Source: Rhynochetos jubatus (taxonomy: Eukaryota; Chordata; Aves; Eurypygiformes; Rhynochetidae). From it: a stretch of DNA of 64,000 bases. Numbering within the stretch: the first letter of the stretch is position 1; every line of letters starts with the position of its first letter. The notes beneath the pieces are model-generated. The model was not told the DNA's origin, ran no database searches, and was given only the letters and a program-made list of their open reading frames with translations. Positions 52,201 through 64,000 of the stretch are shown here, one piece after another. The stretch is taken from positions 10,727,501 through 10,791,500 of the forward strand of contig CM050651.1 in assembly GCA_027574665.1 (NCBI GenBank), in the 5' to 3' direction. The translations under genes were made by a program, and so were the position numbers.

Positions 52201-52735
52201 GTTATGAAGCTGACAGCTGAGATTTTTTGTGTAGCCGACAACATTTGTAAAAAGTTTAACATTACTGTAGACGGGCTTTCAGCTTTCAGCTGTTTTCTGT
52301 TCAGGCAAGGCTTTCAATTTGTCCCAAGACTGAGTTAATTTGAATGCCATCTTCTTGTCTTGGCAGGATTCTGAGACGCTGATCAGTGCATTATAACGCA
52401 AGACAGAGTCTAACTGCGATTATATAACCCTGTCCTACACTTGGGACAAAGATAATAATGAGAACCGAAAATGTAGCTGCTGTATTCTCCTGACTCTGCC
52501 AGTTTTTTCCTAATGGTCACTTATGCAAGTGTCCCATGGGAATCTTTCACAGTAATTTCGCTACAATGAACATACTCAGCTCAAAAGATTATTTTTTTTT
52601 TTCCCCCCACAAGGAACCATAAAAATGAGAGATGACAGAGTTGCTAGGTCACCTTACCCTTTCTTCTACTATATTCTACACTGAAGAGTATGTTCTATGC
52701 AGTTTTATTTATTATTAGGTCTGTCTCTGAAAGAA

Positions 52736-52772
52736 TTTCAGTGGTGTAAATCACTGAAATCCCATGGGAGGG
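52736..52772 (+). repeat. Possible ancient interspersed repeat fragment
   Basis: TTTCAGTGGTGTAAATCACTG and the following AAATCCCATGGGAG resemble the 'ctggtgtaaatca...actccattgaagtcaatggg' core seen in many old amniote repeat fragments. Very short, so only a possibility. Confidence 0.25.
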
Positions 52773-53030
52773 AAGTGGATGAAAAATTCTTTAATTCAGA
52801 TAGTGATCTAGTTTAGTCTGTGATAAAACAAAACATTCACATAAATATGTAGGGCTGTAATTCTGCATGGCATTCCAAAATGAAAACAACACAGGATGTT
52901 GTTTTGATCCTCCTTACACGGTACAATTCACATTTATGTTAGTAAGCAGTAACAATGTTATTACATTTTCATTTATATTATTGCTGTTATTATTAAGAAA
53001 ATAGTAACGTTAAAACTAATATGACTGCTA

Positions 53031-53054
53031 AACTACCAAGTCAACTACCAAGTC
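53031..53054. repeat. 12-bp perfect tandem duplication
   Basis: AACTACCAAGTC occurs twice back to back. It is a minor slippage product. Confidence 0.95.
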
Positions 53055-53805
53055 GATCTGAATGGTTAAATACATGTGCTGTATTAACTCATCCAAAAGG
53101 CATCTTGGGATGAAAAATTCTCTTTCATTATGGCAAAGGAAGAGGCCAGCTCTAGTCTGGAGGAGGAAAACTAAACTACTGTCTTTCAGAAAGCTAATGT
53201 AAGCATTCCAGAAGCTGACGTTTCATTTTATCAGACCATTTCCAGCACATCAGCTAAGCGTTCCTTGATGTATACTGTTTAAAACAATGCATTTACTGTT
53301 ACATGATTAATTTTACATAGTAGCACACAGACCAAACATAGCACATATGAATTCTATTAAATAGAGAGACTAGAGAAAAGAAAAAAAAAAAGGATGATAA
53401 AGGGCTTTAAGGAAGACAATGATGCAAAAAGAATTTTGGTTTAATCATAGAGCCCAGTACTTCACACCTGTACTGACAATACTCAGGTGAACACCTCACA
53501 GCGGTGCTTTCCTTCAGTCTCTACATTTCGGTGAGGGTGCTGTTGGATCATGAGCTGACTGTGGTCATCAGCAGGCACGTTGCTGAACAGACACCCTAAC
53601 GGAGCTTGTTGATTTGTAATGATGGGTAAGTGACAAACTGCTTATTGGTGAAACGCTGAGCGGGCAAGATAGCAATCGGAATGGAAGGTAGACACAATTC
53701 AACAGATTCAAATGCCAGCAAACAAACTGCATGGTTCTTACTGCAATAGCTTTTTAAAAAAACCTTCTTTAAGAAAGCGCTGGGTTTGTTTCTTTGTCAC
53801 TAGAG

Positions 53806-53949
53806 CAGAAACTGCTGTGTAAGGAGTGCGAAGATAACCAGAACAACAGCTGGAAATATTTCCAAAGATTTTTAGGGTTTTTTTTGAATATGATGAAACA
53901 GATGGAAAGGCTGTATGACTACGGGATGAATGGAGTAATAGAGGAGGAG
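53806..53949 (+). other. Candidate 48-codon exon
   Basis: A T-rich tract ending TTTGTCACTAGAG precedes 144 nt that are open in exactly one frame (phase 0 at both ends), followed by a strong donor GAG|GTAAGTT. The translation opens QKLLCKECEDNQNNSWKYF, includes MMKQMERLYDYGMNG and ends EEE, so its composition is protein-like (Cys, Trp, Tyr and charged residues). A run of T encodes the LGFF part. I recognise no domain. Only one frame being open makes it better than the other candidates, but a chance pseudo-exon is not excluded. Confidence 0.27.
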
Positions 53950-54560
53950 GTAAGTTATGCCCAAATAATGAGAGATCAGAGTTAGGCTACAAGACTCTGG
54001 AATGGGAACTTTTGTGGGAAATGGAGAGGCTTTTATGTTGCAGCTCCTGGTACTGCAGCAGCAGAACTAGGAACAAGCTTTTTAGGCTTTCCTTGCGTAA
54101 TCAAAGGGAGTCATCACAACAGGGCCAACAGGGATAGATGGTCCTTTCATTAATACTGCGAGTAGAAATAACGTATATTAACCAAGTTAGTTCACAAACA
54201 GCCCAGTGACAAATGCTGAACGTTTTTAAGAGAACTCCATTTTCTACTCCACTTCCTTTCTCAGCAAAACACTGATATAAAAAAATGCACAACACTGCTT
54301 CCAAATTACCTTTGTGTCTAAACTGAAAAACATAACTTCAGAGTTCAACTTTGAAAAACTCAGAAAATTAAAACTCAGCTTTTATTCATTATTTATCTAC
54401 TTGAAAAGGTATTGACTTATTTTGCATAAAAGGAAGGCTGAAATTTACACAAATTACTAAAATTTACACTACATTTTTAAAGCAGAAAGTGCTCAATACA
54501 GACCACATAAGAACGTTTTCAAAACGTTGGTTTTATATATGGATGCCAGGATAGGCATGA

Positions 54561-54874
54561 AGGGGGCCTACAAGGAAGCTGGGGGGGGCTTTTTACAAGG
54601 GCCTGAAGGGACAGGACAAGGGGTAATGGGTTTAAACTGAAAGCAGGGAGATTTAGATTGGATATCAGGAAGAAATTCTTCCTGGAGAGGGTGGGGAGGC
54701 AGTGGGACAGGTTGCCCAGAGAAGCTGTGGGTGCCCCATCCCTGGAAGTGTTCAAGGCCAGGCTGGATGAGGCTTGGAGCAACCTGGTCTAGTGGAGGGT
54801 GTCCCTGCCCACGGCAGGGGGGTTGGAACTGGATGGGCTTCAAGGTCCCTTCCAAGCCGAACCATTCTGTGATA
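54561..54874 (+). mobile_element. CR1 LINE 3' end
   Basis: A well-preserved CR1 terminus: AGGGGGCCTACAAGGAAGCTG, then GGGACAGGACAAGGGGTAATG, TTTAGATTGGATATCAGGA, AGAAATTCTTCCTGGAGAGG, the TGCCCAGAGAAGCTGTGG block, AGGCTGGATGAGGCTTGGAG, TTGGAACTGGATGGGCTTCA, AGGTCCCTTCCAAGCCGAAC, and a short CATTCTGTGAT tail. It is 5'-truncated with about 314 bp left, and it is of the same subtype as 10662-10905. The long minus-strand open frames across it are antisense to CR1. Confidence 0.95.
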
Positions 54875-55322
54875 GGCTACTTATTCAATCAACTCAGTGA
54901 CAACAGAACAATATTAACAATCTGAAAACATGCCACTTGAGATAAATGCCGTAGGGGCCTGCTTAGCAGGATTTCTGCACTAACGAAGTTGCTACAACTA
55001 GTTTCAGTAATTGGCTATTATCTTTTTCCATCAGTGAAGCTTTGCAAATCTCAAATGAAACCAAACATGGAAACTGTTAACTCACTCAAGATAAATTCTC
55101 AGCTAAAGATTACCGAAGCTGTATTTTTAAACATCTCAGGCCTAACGTGGTACAGGTATTTGCTGATGGCTCTGGAAAAACAACTGCCAATCAAGCATTG
55201 ACTCGGAACTAAATGATACACTGAGAAAGAAGCAATGGAGCTAAGATGAAACAGTGCCCACGTGGGCATCAGCTGCTTCAGTCATGAGAGAATTAACCAT
55301 TCAAACAGAAAAGCTTGCTTAC

Positions 55323-55400
55323 CTCCTCAGGAGCTGTGAAGTCCAACAACTGACGTTTGTAAATATTTCTAAGATGCAGGGAATAAAAGCTGCCATATAC
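55323..55400 (-). CDS. Candidate coding exon, gene unknown
   Basis: On the minus strand a long T-rich tract ending TTTGTTTGGTTTCAG is followed by exactly 78 nt, then the strong donor GAG|GTAAGCAAG. Phase-0 translation is open throughout, starts VYGSFYSLHLRN and ends QLLDFTAPEE, which reads like an internal exon of a real protein. A second frame (begins YMAAFIPCILEIF) is also open, so the reading frame is not proven. I could not match it to a known gene, and no neighbouring exon in compatible phase is convincing elsewhere in the window; if real, the introns on both sides are long. It has the best combination of acceptor, donor and protein-like content in this window. A chance pseudo-exon remains possible. 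Confidence 0.33.
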
Positions 55401-58400
55401 CTGAAACCAAACAAAAAAATATAATCATTTTATTAAATTGGCAGGCACAAAAGCTGAGGTTGCAACATTACTACTTTGAAGACAGTAATTGCCATTAGTG
55501 TTATAAAAGCTACTTCACTGAAGAACCTGAAAAAATCTGTTTAGCTTATTACAGTTGTAAGTCCATATAGATGTGCCAACGATAGCAAGCAAAAGCAGTT
55601 CAGGTATTTGGTACCTGTAATTTACTTGCAACTGTGCCAGCCCTGAGCAGCACCAATCAGAATCAGGGTCTCCAAAGCTCTGTGTAAGCTATTTGTGAAA
55701 AGCTTACAGGCCACTCCGAAGGAAGGCATGCTAACGAGAAGAAAGGGCAAGGGAAGGGATGGTTGATAGATGTCTGTACATAAGTGTATAGTCCCAAATA
55801 ATTTAAGTGTTCTTTTCTGAAGGAAAGAGCAGAACGCGGGTAAAATAATCAACGTGTGATCAACCCAGACAGACTCAATAGCTACATCACAGCACAGTGG
55901 ATCTTTGGGGAAAACCTGAAGAATGGACAGAAACCCTAATAATTTCCCCCCCCAAAGGATATTTATTCCTTTTTTCTCCCATTTCAAACAACTTCTCTAA
56001 ATCTCCTTCTGAAACAACTGTTACGCATTCCGCGTAACACCTCTTAATTTGACATTCAGCACAAGTGATGTAACTTTGCTTTGTCAGTGGGCTGCAGATG
56101 ATGTATTGTAAATTGGAACTGTGCTATTAGAGCTGTCGGGGGTTGGGCTGGACATGTTGGCAGCTAGCTGGAAACAGCTGGAAGTTCTGGCATATTCAAA
56201 GAATTCTCGTCATGAATAAAATGGTATTGACATCTATTGATTCAAGAATTGAAGAGATCTCAGAAGATCCATAACCATTCATGGCAATTTCCTAGATAAG
56301 CTATTCCTCTAAATCCCCTCCTTGTCCTTGGTTTTCTCCCTCATAGTCCACCTATATATCAAATATTCAGCTGCCTGGAATTATGATGGCAGGGTAGGCA
56401 TCTGTTCACTGAGGCCTAGAGCTCTGTTGTTCACTACACATTCCTAAAATTGGAAGCATTTGATGTGGAAAGCATTTTGGATAATGTGAGAGATCACACT
56501 GTGTCACAGGACATTTAGATGCTGGTATACTTCAGTGGCTTACAGCAAGTTGTCAAGATAGCAACTTAGTCTCACCTAAGTATCTTTTAAAATCAGTGTT
56601 TTTATTAACTTGGCATTTAAATCATACTCTGGCATAAGCATTATTTATCAACAGGATTCTTTTGGAATTAAAATATTAAATAGCGATTTGCCATTGTAGA
56701 AGAATGAAAACTGGCAGACTATTATGCCTGAATACACTAATGTTCAAAAGAACAAAATATCCAGTCAAGGAAAAGAGTCAGAGAAGACCAGTATCAATTC
56801 AAGCAGTCTTGTCCCAAAACCTGAGATCTTCCACCTCTTTCATTTGACAGTAGTTGGTAACAACAATCAAGAGAAAAATGAAATAAGAATAATTTAAAAT
56901 ATTGCAATGGAAGTGTGTCGCGTAAGCCTCACAGTAGAGCTCAGGAACTGCAGGGATGAAAAGGGCTGCCTTTGTGTCACGGCTTGATGAAAACTCAGTA
57001 AGCAGAATGCCAGATTAGTAGCAGCATCTGCACATCAGATTTTATCGATGTTAAAGAAGTCAGTGTACTTTCCTGTACGCCAGGAGGTTTTACAATTATG
57101 GATTTTTTCTGGGTTCCCACAAATAAATATAATTTCTGGGTCCTACCCATAACATTACTATTCTGTTAAACTAACAGTAACCTGGAGCTCCCAGAGAGCT
57201 AATTAGCATCAGTTTTGTAATTGCAGTATGGGTAAAAAACGTCCACGGTTTTACAAAACTAGATTACAATGCTGCAAGTGCTCAGGGACTTGCATTCAAA
57301 CTTAAGTTTTTCAAGACTACTTTCTGTCCCGTCTGACTACTCTATACTCCTTTTTAGGACATACTGTGTCCAGCTACACCCAGGCTATTAGGACACATTC
57401 AGAGAGCCCCGCTATAATCACACTAAATACCGCACAGGAGGGGTTTTAGGCACAAAAGCTACTTAATCTCTGGAGCATTCCTGGTGCTGCCTCACTAGCA
57501 TCCTTTCTGCCACCTCCTTGTAGTGAAATGGAGCAGCAGAGACATGGGAGTAAGTTAAGGAACAGGTAGGGGCAGCAAGTTAGGCTAGCAGTATGCCACG
57601 CTTCTCTTCGAAGACCACCCCTGCTCTAGCCCACCACCCATCAGCACACACTGGACCTCACAGCCAATCTGCCTGAACACCCATATGAAGACCATCTTCT
57701 CGGCTCCCTTCTTCCAGCTCTATCCTGTAATGCATTGAGGTATCATCTCCCTGGCAGCTGGCCCAGAACCTGGCACCCCTCCTTCGGACGGGCTTCACAG
57801 GTCTCACAAAAAATGCAAAGGACTTGCACTTTGCAGACGCAAAATCTGTTTGGCTCTCCTTGCTGACTCACTGGGGCTGTTGGAAAGGAGCAGGCTCCCC
57901 GCCTGCCCCGGCACTGTGGCACTTGCGTAGTCTCAGCCAGCCAAGGGCCCTGCCAGGAAGGACTGTCTCCTGACCCCACACAGCAGGCTGAATGACACAG
58001 AGCCGAACATTTCAAGTGAAACCAATCAGACTTACACTAAACAACCTCTGGGGAGACCTGCCTCTGTACCAGTGTATTGAGGGGGTGCCCCGCACGCCCC
58101 ACAGTAGGCAGACCACCTGGTTTTGTAGATGAACAACCAGAGAAGTTAAGCACTTGATATTCCTGAGTGTTCTGGACAAAGTCATGCTGATGTTAGGGGA
58201 CAACCTTTACCTACCTTCAAAATTAGAAGCCTTGGTCAAGATTTATTCCTCTGCATCTGTCCGCACTATCAGTTACCCGTCACCATGCCTCTTAAGTATT
58301 CCTTTCCCTCAAACAATGAACACATCCAAGATCTACATGTACTTAAGTACAAACTCGATATTTCTTCTAACCAAATTTCCTTCCCTTTCAGTCTTTCAGT

Positions 58401-61171
58401 AACTCTAAATCAGTTTTAAATTAATCATAATCCTCTGCTGATGTTCTGAAACATTAACAGATTTTTATCTTTGCCATGTTCAGCTCATCCCACAGACCTT
58501 TATGCAACTCAATTAATTGCACTATTTGGGACAATGATGGGTGGGAACATCAACACCTCTAAATCACCTCCTCTCTCCTTTAGAAAATGAAATTTTTGCA
58601 CAAGTATCATTGGAATCTTCATGTTGGATAAATGATTTTTAACTCACAAGAAATTGTATTCAGGAAGAAGTTGACACTACACTGCTTTTTTTTTTTTTTT
58701 AAAGGCAACATTATATATGCCAGTATTAGAAATTAGATGTAACAAGTATTCAGACTAATTAAGATCACAATATCCCAATGAACATTGCAATGGGAAAACA
58801 GTGAGGACTGAATGAAGAACAGATGAATTTCCCCAGTAAATGTGAAGGTATCTGGGATGTTTCTTTAATAGAAAGAGTTGCAGGAAGTAGAACAGGAGAG
58901 CATTAGAGAAAAATCTACAGGGAAAGAGAATGAGAAGGAAAGAATTACATACGGAAAGAGCAACTTTAGAGACAATGCTGTTCTTGTGTTCCTAGTTTTA
59001 CAGCCACCGTTCTTGGCGATTCTTTACCAATGCAAGATGTTCAGGATGACGTCCCCTATTCTGAACTTAAGAGAGATCTTTGTGGAGGGCAACACTGCAA
59101 GCAAGGACAGCATTTCTAGCCCAGTGCTCCAGGGCTGGTAACACAGCACCAGGGAAGCCTTCATGCCTGCTGCCCTTCCCTGCATCTGGGGCTCTGGCAC
59201 AGGAACCCCTGCAGCTTCTAAAAGTTACTCCTTGCAGCGTTCATGTAAACTACCCCCTGAGACTTTGTTTCCTGACATACCTCAAACCCTTTCAAGTGCA
59301 GTGAGAAGCTCAATCATCTTTTTAACTATATGTATCTCTTCATAAAATGCCTCACCTCTCCATACCCAATTAAGACCCGATATAACAGGTGCATGCTCAT
59401 ATAAAAATTACATTTAATCTCTTCCCTCCAGAGGTCATCAGCATTCCCAAAGGTCACACATACAGAGGAGACAACTCTGAGCTTGGTAGAATATTTTTAT
59501 TTTCAGAAGCTGATCTAAAGTATTAGTCTGAAAAAGCAAAACTCACTTAAGCAGAAATACAATAAAACATGCCCAGAAGAGAAGGATATGTAGAGAGCTT
59601 TAAAACACAAAAAAGCTGACTGCCATCATGTAATGTTATGATATTTTACCTTTTACATGCATTAATTCTGCTAACTGGTGCCTAGGGATTTTCACAGCCA
59701 TTTCAGCACCTCCAAGGTGACATCTAAGGGGAACTATGGTTCACATCAGTAACTAAAGTGTAAAGGCACATAAAAAAGTATGCAGAGTATGGGCTAAAAT
59801 CCACCAGCATAGAATCCCTGAAAAACCTTTAAATTTGGCCCTTGTTCTTCATCCTCAATACACTAGTAGTTTGTATCTTTTAATATAAGTTCTCTACTCC
59901 ATGCATGAGAAAGGAAAAGATTCATCGGCATGGAAATAGCTTAGTCCTTCATGCATAACTTCCTGCTTTGGTCTTGCAAAGATTTCACTCTGGCTGTGGA
60001 GTGTGCAGCTTTTTAAAAGTCCGGGTTATAACCTGGTCCAAGACAGTTACTTTCGGATTTCCCATTGCAAGATTATGTCAGGTTTATGAATCTGAACAGA
60101 CCTTTTCCAGTTTCTCTGTTAATTTTCTTTCCATTCCTGTCTTTTTCTACCTTTCACTTCCTGTACTGTGGCGATGAGATGACCTACTTGCAGTACAGAG
60201 GGAAAGGAAGCAGCCTTTGGAGACCAGATGTCAGCATGTCCGATGACAGCAATGGGAGGGCTGGTGGAAAGAGAATGGGCTCTTGCCAAGATTTTGGAGA
60301 AACTCTTCAACTAATTAAAATCTGACTTAACACTGGGCAGTTGGCTTAAAAATATTTATTAGAATATATAATGTCTTAATAGAGTTTTCACATACTTTGC
60401 ATTATATTAATGCATCGTGATTTATTTTAACAATTGGGTTATAACAAATTGAAGCTATTGAGCTGCATGACGTTTGTAAGAAGTATCATTTATGGTCGGT
60501 TTTCTCTGGCACGCTTCTCTTAAATCCCATTATCAATTGCTTAACATTTTGCAGGATTTTAACAGCTTGGGCTACACTCCACAGGAAAAACTAGTTTAGA
60601 AAGTTGAAAAAGAAAAAAAAAAAAAGGCTCAGCTTTTTCCAGGAATAGCGCCAGAGAAAATAAATAAATTTAACACTTAAAAACAAGCAAACAAACATAA
60701 ATACTTAGTTGATGAGTTTTCTAGCATTCATACTTTTGAAATGTGCACTGGATTACTGGCAAAGGTGGTGTTTGGGAATTAGGGAGGTGTTTATTGATAT
60801 CCAAGAAGTATCTGCCCAATTTTGACAGAATTGCAATGTCTGAAGCTGCCACTTGCAAATGTTTAGTGGCAAATAATTAAAGACTGGCAAGGAAATTCTC
60901 AGAGGAGACTATAATAATATCACCACTCAGAATGAGTTGTGAAGATAAACCGGTTAACATTTCTGAAAGACTCGGATGCTACGATAATGAACTCCAAGAA
61001 AAGCCCATGAGAATAGTAATAAATCTGCAACCAAGTGTGACATTAGGATGTTGTCTAGTAAATAGAACGGTGTACATGACACTGAACACTAAGAAATTGA
61101 CACAGGGATATATAAATAAGGGTTTGGTAAATTTTACACAGAGAAGTTCAGAAATTTAAAACTGTGTTTTT

Positions 61172-61363
61172 CTACTTCAACTTTTGAGGATTTGACTTTG
61201 CCAACTTAATCCGAGTGTTATTAAACAGTTGTTCATTCTTCTCTCTCTGACTGAGCAGTGTCATTATGTCAGCTGAGTAGACTACAACACTGGCCCGCTC
61301 GTGAAGTGTGTCAACTGTTTGAATACAGTCTGATTTATTTTTTTTCCATACAGGTGGAAGCAC
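61172..61363 (-). other. Open frame with protein-like content
   Basis: A 63-codon minus-strand frame with a hydrophilic, protein-like translation (it contains HERASVVVYSADIMTLLSQ and a Lys/Asn-rich C-terminus ending NPQKLK before a stop). No good acceptor lies upstream, as the sequence there is A-rich and not pyrimidine-rich. It could be a processed pseudogene remnant, the relic of a terminal exon, or chance. I recognise no family. Confidence 0.15.
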
Positions 61364-61831
61364 ACAGGAATTAATCTAGTCTAATCTAACAGCCCATCCT
61401 CTAAGAGGTCACAATTTATTAAAATGTCATCTTCAAGGAAAAGTTGGATCCACTATTGCATTTTACAGCTGTAGCTGTGCTCCCTGCATGTTTGTACAGA
61501 TTTATGAACTGCACATTCTGTTCCCTACCAGATCCTTGACCTATTGTACACTACAAATTTATTTTCCCTGGCAGCAAAAGAGGAATTATTAAAACGGGTG
61601 AACTGATCACATTCATATACTCATGTATATATAAAAAAATAACTCCCGTACTTATAGCTTAGATGCCTTGCAATGTTTGTATTCATACCTCTATCTATGT
61701 TGTCCCATTTAATTTTTATTTTGTGCTAAGGGAGAATCATGAGACAGAATAAGCCAAACAGAAGATATTGTGTTACAAAGGCATTCCTTTTTTTCCCCCA
61801 AGATTGAACTCTTTGAACACTACAAGTAGAT

Positions 61832-62272
61832 ATGAGCCAGTATTTCTCTGAACTTAAGTCTCTTTCTCTACATAAACATCCGTTTGATTTGATTACAAAA
61901 CCTCTGAAGTATTTTTTTCAGCTACCAACCAAAAATGCAAACACCAGTGAACAGAACCCATTTCTCTTTGTGGAAGATCACCATAGCATCCACAAAACCC
62001 CCCCACCTCTTGAGCTTCACCACGAGAACCTCAGTAGGTTCTTTAACTGGAAAAACAGGGTCAGATTCAGCCAGTTCCTGGGAAGGCTGATGAAGCACTT
62101 GTTCTCTGAGCAGGGAAAGAGAAGGCTGACTCTCAGTATCATCAGTATAGTGATGGTGACGGAAGCTGAGAGATCCAAAGTGCAGAAAGCAAGGCTCTCA
62201 GGTACACAGAAGCACTGTGGCTGTTCAAAGAAAGAACTTATTATTATCCATGCAGAAAACTTTGTAGGGTAG
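61832..62272 (+). other. 147-codon ATG open frame, uncertain
   Basis: The frame begins with an ATG that has G at -3, about 30 nt after a strong polypyrimidine acceptor-like tract (CATTCCTTTTTTTCCCCCAAG). It is open for 146 residues, and the stop is followed within 10 nt by AATAAA (62282-62287). The translation is basic with no recognised domain (includes LSRFFNWKNRVRFSQFLGRL). An open frame of this length is expected about once by chance in 64 kb of six-frame AT-rich DNA, so the splice and polyadenylation context is the only reason to list it. Confidence 0.18.
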
Positions 62273-64000
62273 AGTGTTTAAAATAAACTTAAAACCATTA
62301 ATTTTAGAGAACTCTGGAAAATGAAAGCAATATTTTTAGTATCTACTTTATAATTTTTATCATTCCCTGCATTACTAGCCTTTGTGAGACTCTTATTAAG
62401 GGGAGTGAAAGAAGGAAGGACTTTTTATGATTTTTCATTAAAAGAAACTTATGTGAGAGAAATAACTCACTGAGTGTGCTGTTCCACGGAACAGAAGCCA
62501 TCACCAGAAGACATGGTTTTTTCGATTTACTGTCTGGAGCAATAGCATAAACAAAACTAACAGAGATCAGCTGGGACTCTCACATGCCTTCAGATTTCAT
62601 TCCACTGGAGGGAACATTCCTCTAAGGATACAATTCCCAGCAGCCTCCCTTCTCCACATGATGAGCTAGGGCAAACAGAACAGGCCTGTCCTAAATAAAA
62701 ATAGTGTTAAAAGAATAACAAAGCAGCATCAGAGCTAACAAAGCATATGTTCACTGTCCTCAGAGCGCTAAAAATTGATCTTTATAATTTGCATTCTTGT
62801 GCATTTCCTCAGGTCCCTGTAATTTCATCTTCCCTCCTAGTCTTTGGATCTAGGATCTCAGAACCCTAACTGATGTCCAGGGACGGCATGGCGGGTACCA
62901 CCCCAGAGCTCGCGAGCAGAGATGACACTGTCGCTCAGTCTCCTTCAAGCTCTTTTAACACCACTCATGGTACAGTACCTACACTGCTCTCTGGCTTCTT
63001 TCCTCAGCATCTCTGCTGTGACAGTAACCCAATTTCCTATCCTTCCTTTTTCACAAATTCTCAGCTGTCATTCACCCCCTTCTGCATTTCTCACCCCCCT
63101 CTCCATTTCCTTCATACAATAAAAATAAGAATGAACACTTTTTAAAAAGAAGAAATGCAACAATCACCACACTGACTGCCTTGATGAGGTCGTGTAACTC
63201 CTCTCTGCTAAGAATTCCACTCCACCTGGCAACACTGAATTTATACATTGCTTAATGCAGTGGGTTCCCAGGCCTATATGTAACGTACCACTGTGGCCAA
63301 GATAAAAGAAACAAAGTAAGGATGACACTAGTTCTTGTCTCGCTGTTTTCTCTGAATATTCACTCTATTTTGCTCACAATAACCAGGAGGGATGAACTGA
63401 AGACAACAGTATTGTCATGATTCTTTTACCAGATGATATTTCGTTTGCTACAGTCAGAAACCTCCAAAATACTAATAACTCTCTTTTGAGAGGGAATTCC
63501 ATAGAACAGCAAACAGGCAAGTTTTTGCACATTACGCCATATTTCAGGAATGTGTTTAATTAGAAGTCCACAAAGCCTGTGATTTGACCTCTCCCAGATC
63601 TTTAAGAGACACATTTCTATTTTTGAATTGTGAAGCATGCATGCTGAAAGTCAGGGGTTTTGTAAGAAAAGCCAACCGGAAATTACTGATTAATTATACA
63701 GGATCTATCTACTGAACTCCTTACTCTCCAGACTAGCATGCAGTATCAGCTGAAGAAGCCCAAATATCACTTACCTTTGAAATAAAATACGGTTTTAGAG
63801 CAACTTACTATTTATAGGCATTACTAAACTGATGAAATACTGCTTTTCACAACAATATATAATGAAGGGAATTGAGTAGAAGTGGCTGGGACTATTATAT
63901 TAGCAGTACCTAGTCACTAGGAAGAGCTCAGCACAATTTTGTTTCTCTCCAGAACATTTCTTGCAAGGCCCCTTATGCTTTGGGTTAATTTTCTTTAGCC

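Larger units (their letters stand above)
44184..54560. other. Unique non-coding stretch
   Basis: About 10 kb with no recognised gene. It contains a G-run tract (45683-45722), an E-box-rich inverted repeat region (46380-46690), a small hairpin (49242-49262), a possible old repeat (52736-52772), a 12-bp tandem duplication (53031-53054) and a candidate exon (53806-53949). The two candidate functional elements are listed separately. Confidence 0.55.
54875..64000. other. Unique non-coding stretch with candidate exons
   Basis: No recognised gene. It contains a minus-strand candidate exon (55323-55400), a 15-T run (58686-58700), a minus-strand 63-codon frame (61172-61363) and two ATG-initiated plus-strand frames, each close to an AATAAA hexamer (61832-62272 and 62873-63145). 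A minus-strand 121-codon frame (55622-55987) has no motif that I recognise. Confidence 0.5.

Noticed and set aside
55622..55987. A 121-codon minus-strand frame near the candidate exon
   Set aside because: No compatible splice site joins it to 55323-55400 and the translation has no recognised motif.
1..64000. CRISPR arrays, operons, phage or plasmid modules
   Set aside because: Nothing in the window resembles prokaryotic gene organisation, and the repeats are typical of bird genomes.

Overview
The window looks like avian nuclear DNA. It is AT-rich and intron-poor in recognisable coding sequence, and it carries several chicken-repeat-1 (CR1) LINE 3' ends plus two solo LTRs of an endogenous retrovirus (TG...CA ends, a 'TGTATTGG' start and a G-rich body) of a type I recognise from bird genomes. 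From memory, this LTR type is common in Neoaves and not typical of chicken, so a neoavian bird is my best guess. I see no bacterial, phage or CRISPR signature.

Layout: 1-4610 is unique non-coding DNA with a short GGCA microsatellite. 4611-5131 is a 5'-truncated CR1 on the minus strand. 5132-10661 is unique. 10662-10905 is a plus-strand CR1 3' end. 10906-18008 is unique, with a GC-rich island at about 12.1-12.3 kb. 18009-19060 is an older minus-strand CR1 interrupted by about 480 bp of unrelated GC-rich sequence. 22092-22956 is solo LTR 1. 25651-26080 is a very old CR1-like LINE remnant. 39313-40428 is solo LTR 2, with a 47-bp minisatellite that LTR 1 lacks. 42582-42738 and 44031-44183 are two near-identical copies of a CR1-type reverse-transcriptase fragment. 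54561-54874 is a second plus-strand CR1 3' end, and 54875-64000 is mostly unique.

No complete protein-coding gene is recognisable. The window is best read as intergenic or deep-intronic DNA. Several short open segments have good splice signals on both sides: 55323-55400 on the minus strand, and 53806-53949, 12160-12299 and 11326-11403 on the plus strand, among others. They are listed as candidate exons with low confidence, because pseudo-exons of this quality are frequent by chance in 64 kb of vertebrate DNA. I could not assign any of them to a known gene. The longest open frames of all are antisense frames inside the LTRs and CR1s and are not genes.

I found no convincing new biological system. 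The observations most worth a second look are the paired CR1 reverse-transcriptase fragments, the interrupted old CR1, the LTR minisatellite presence/absence difference with a shared G-quadruplex motif, and the candidate exons.
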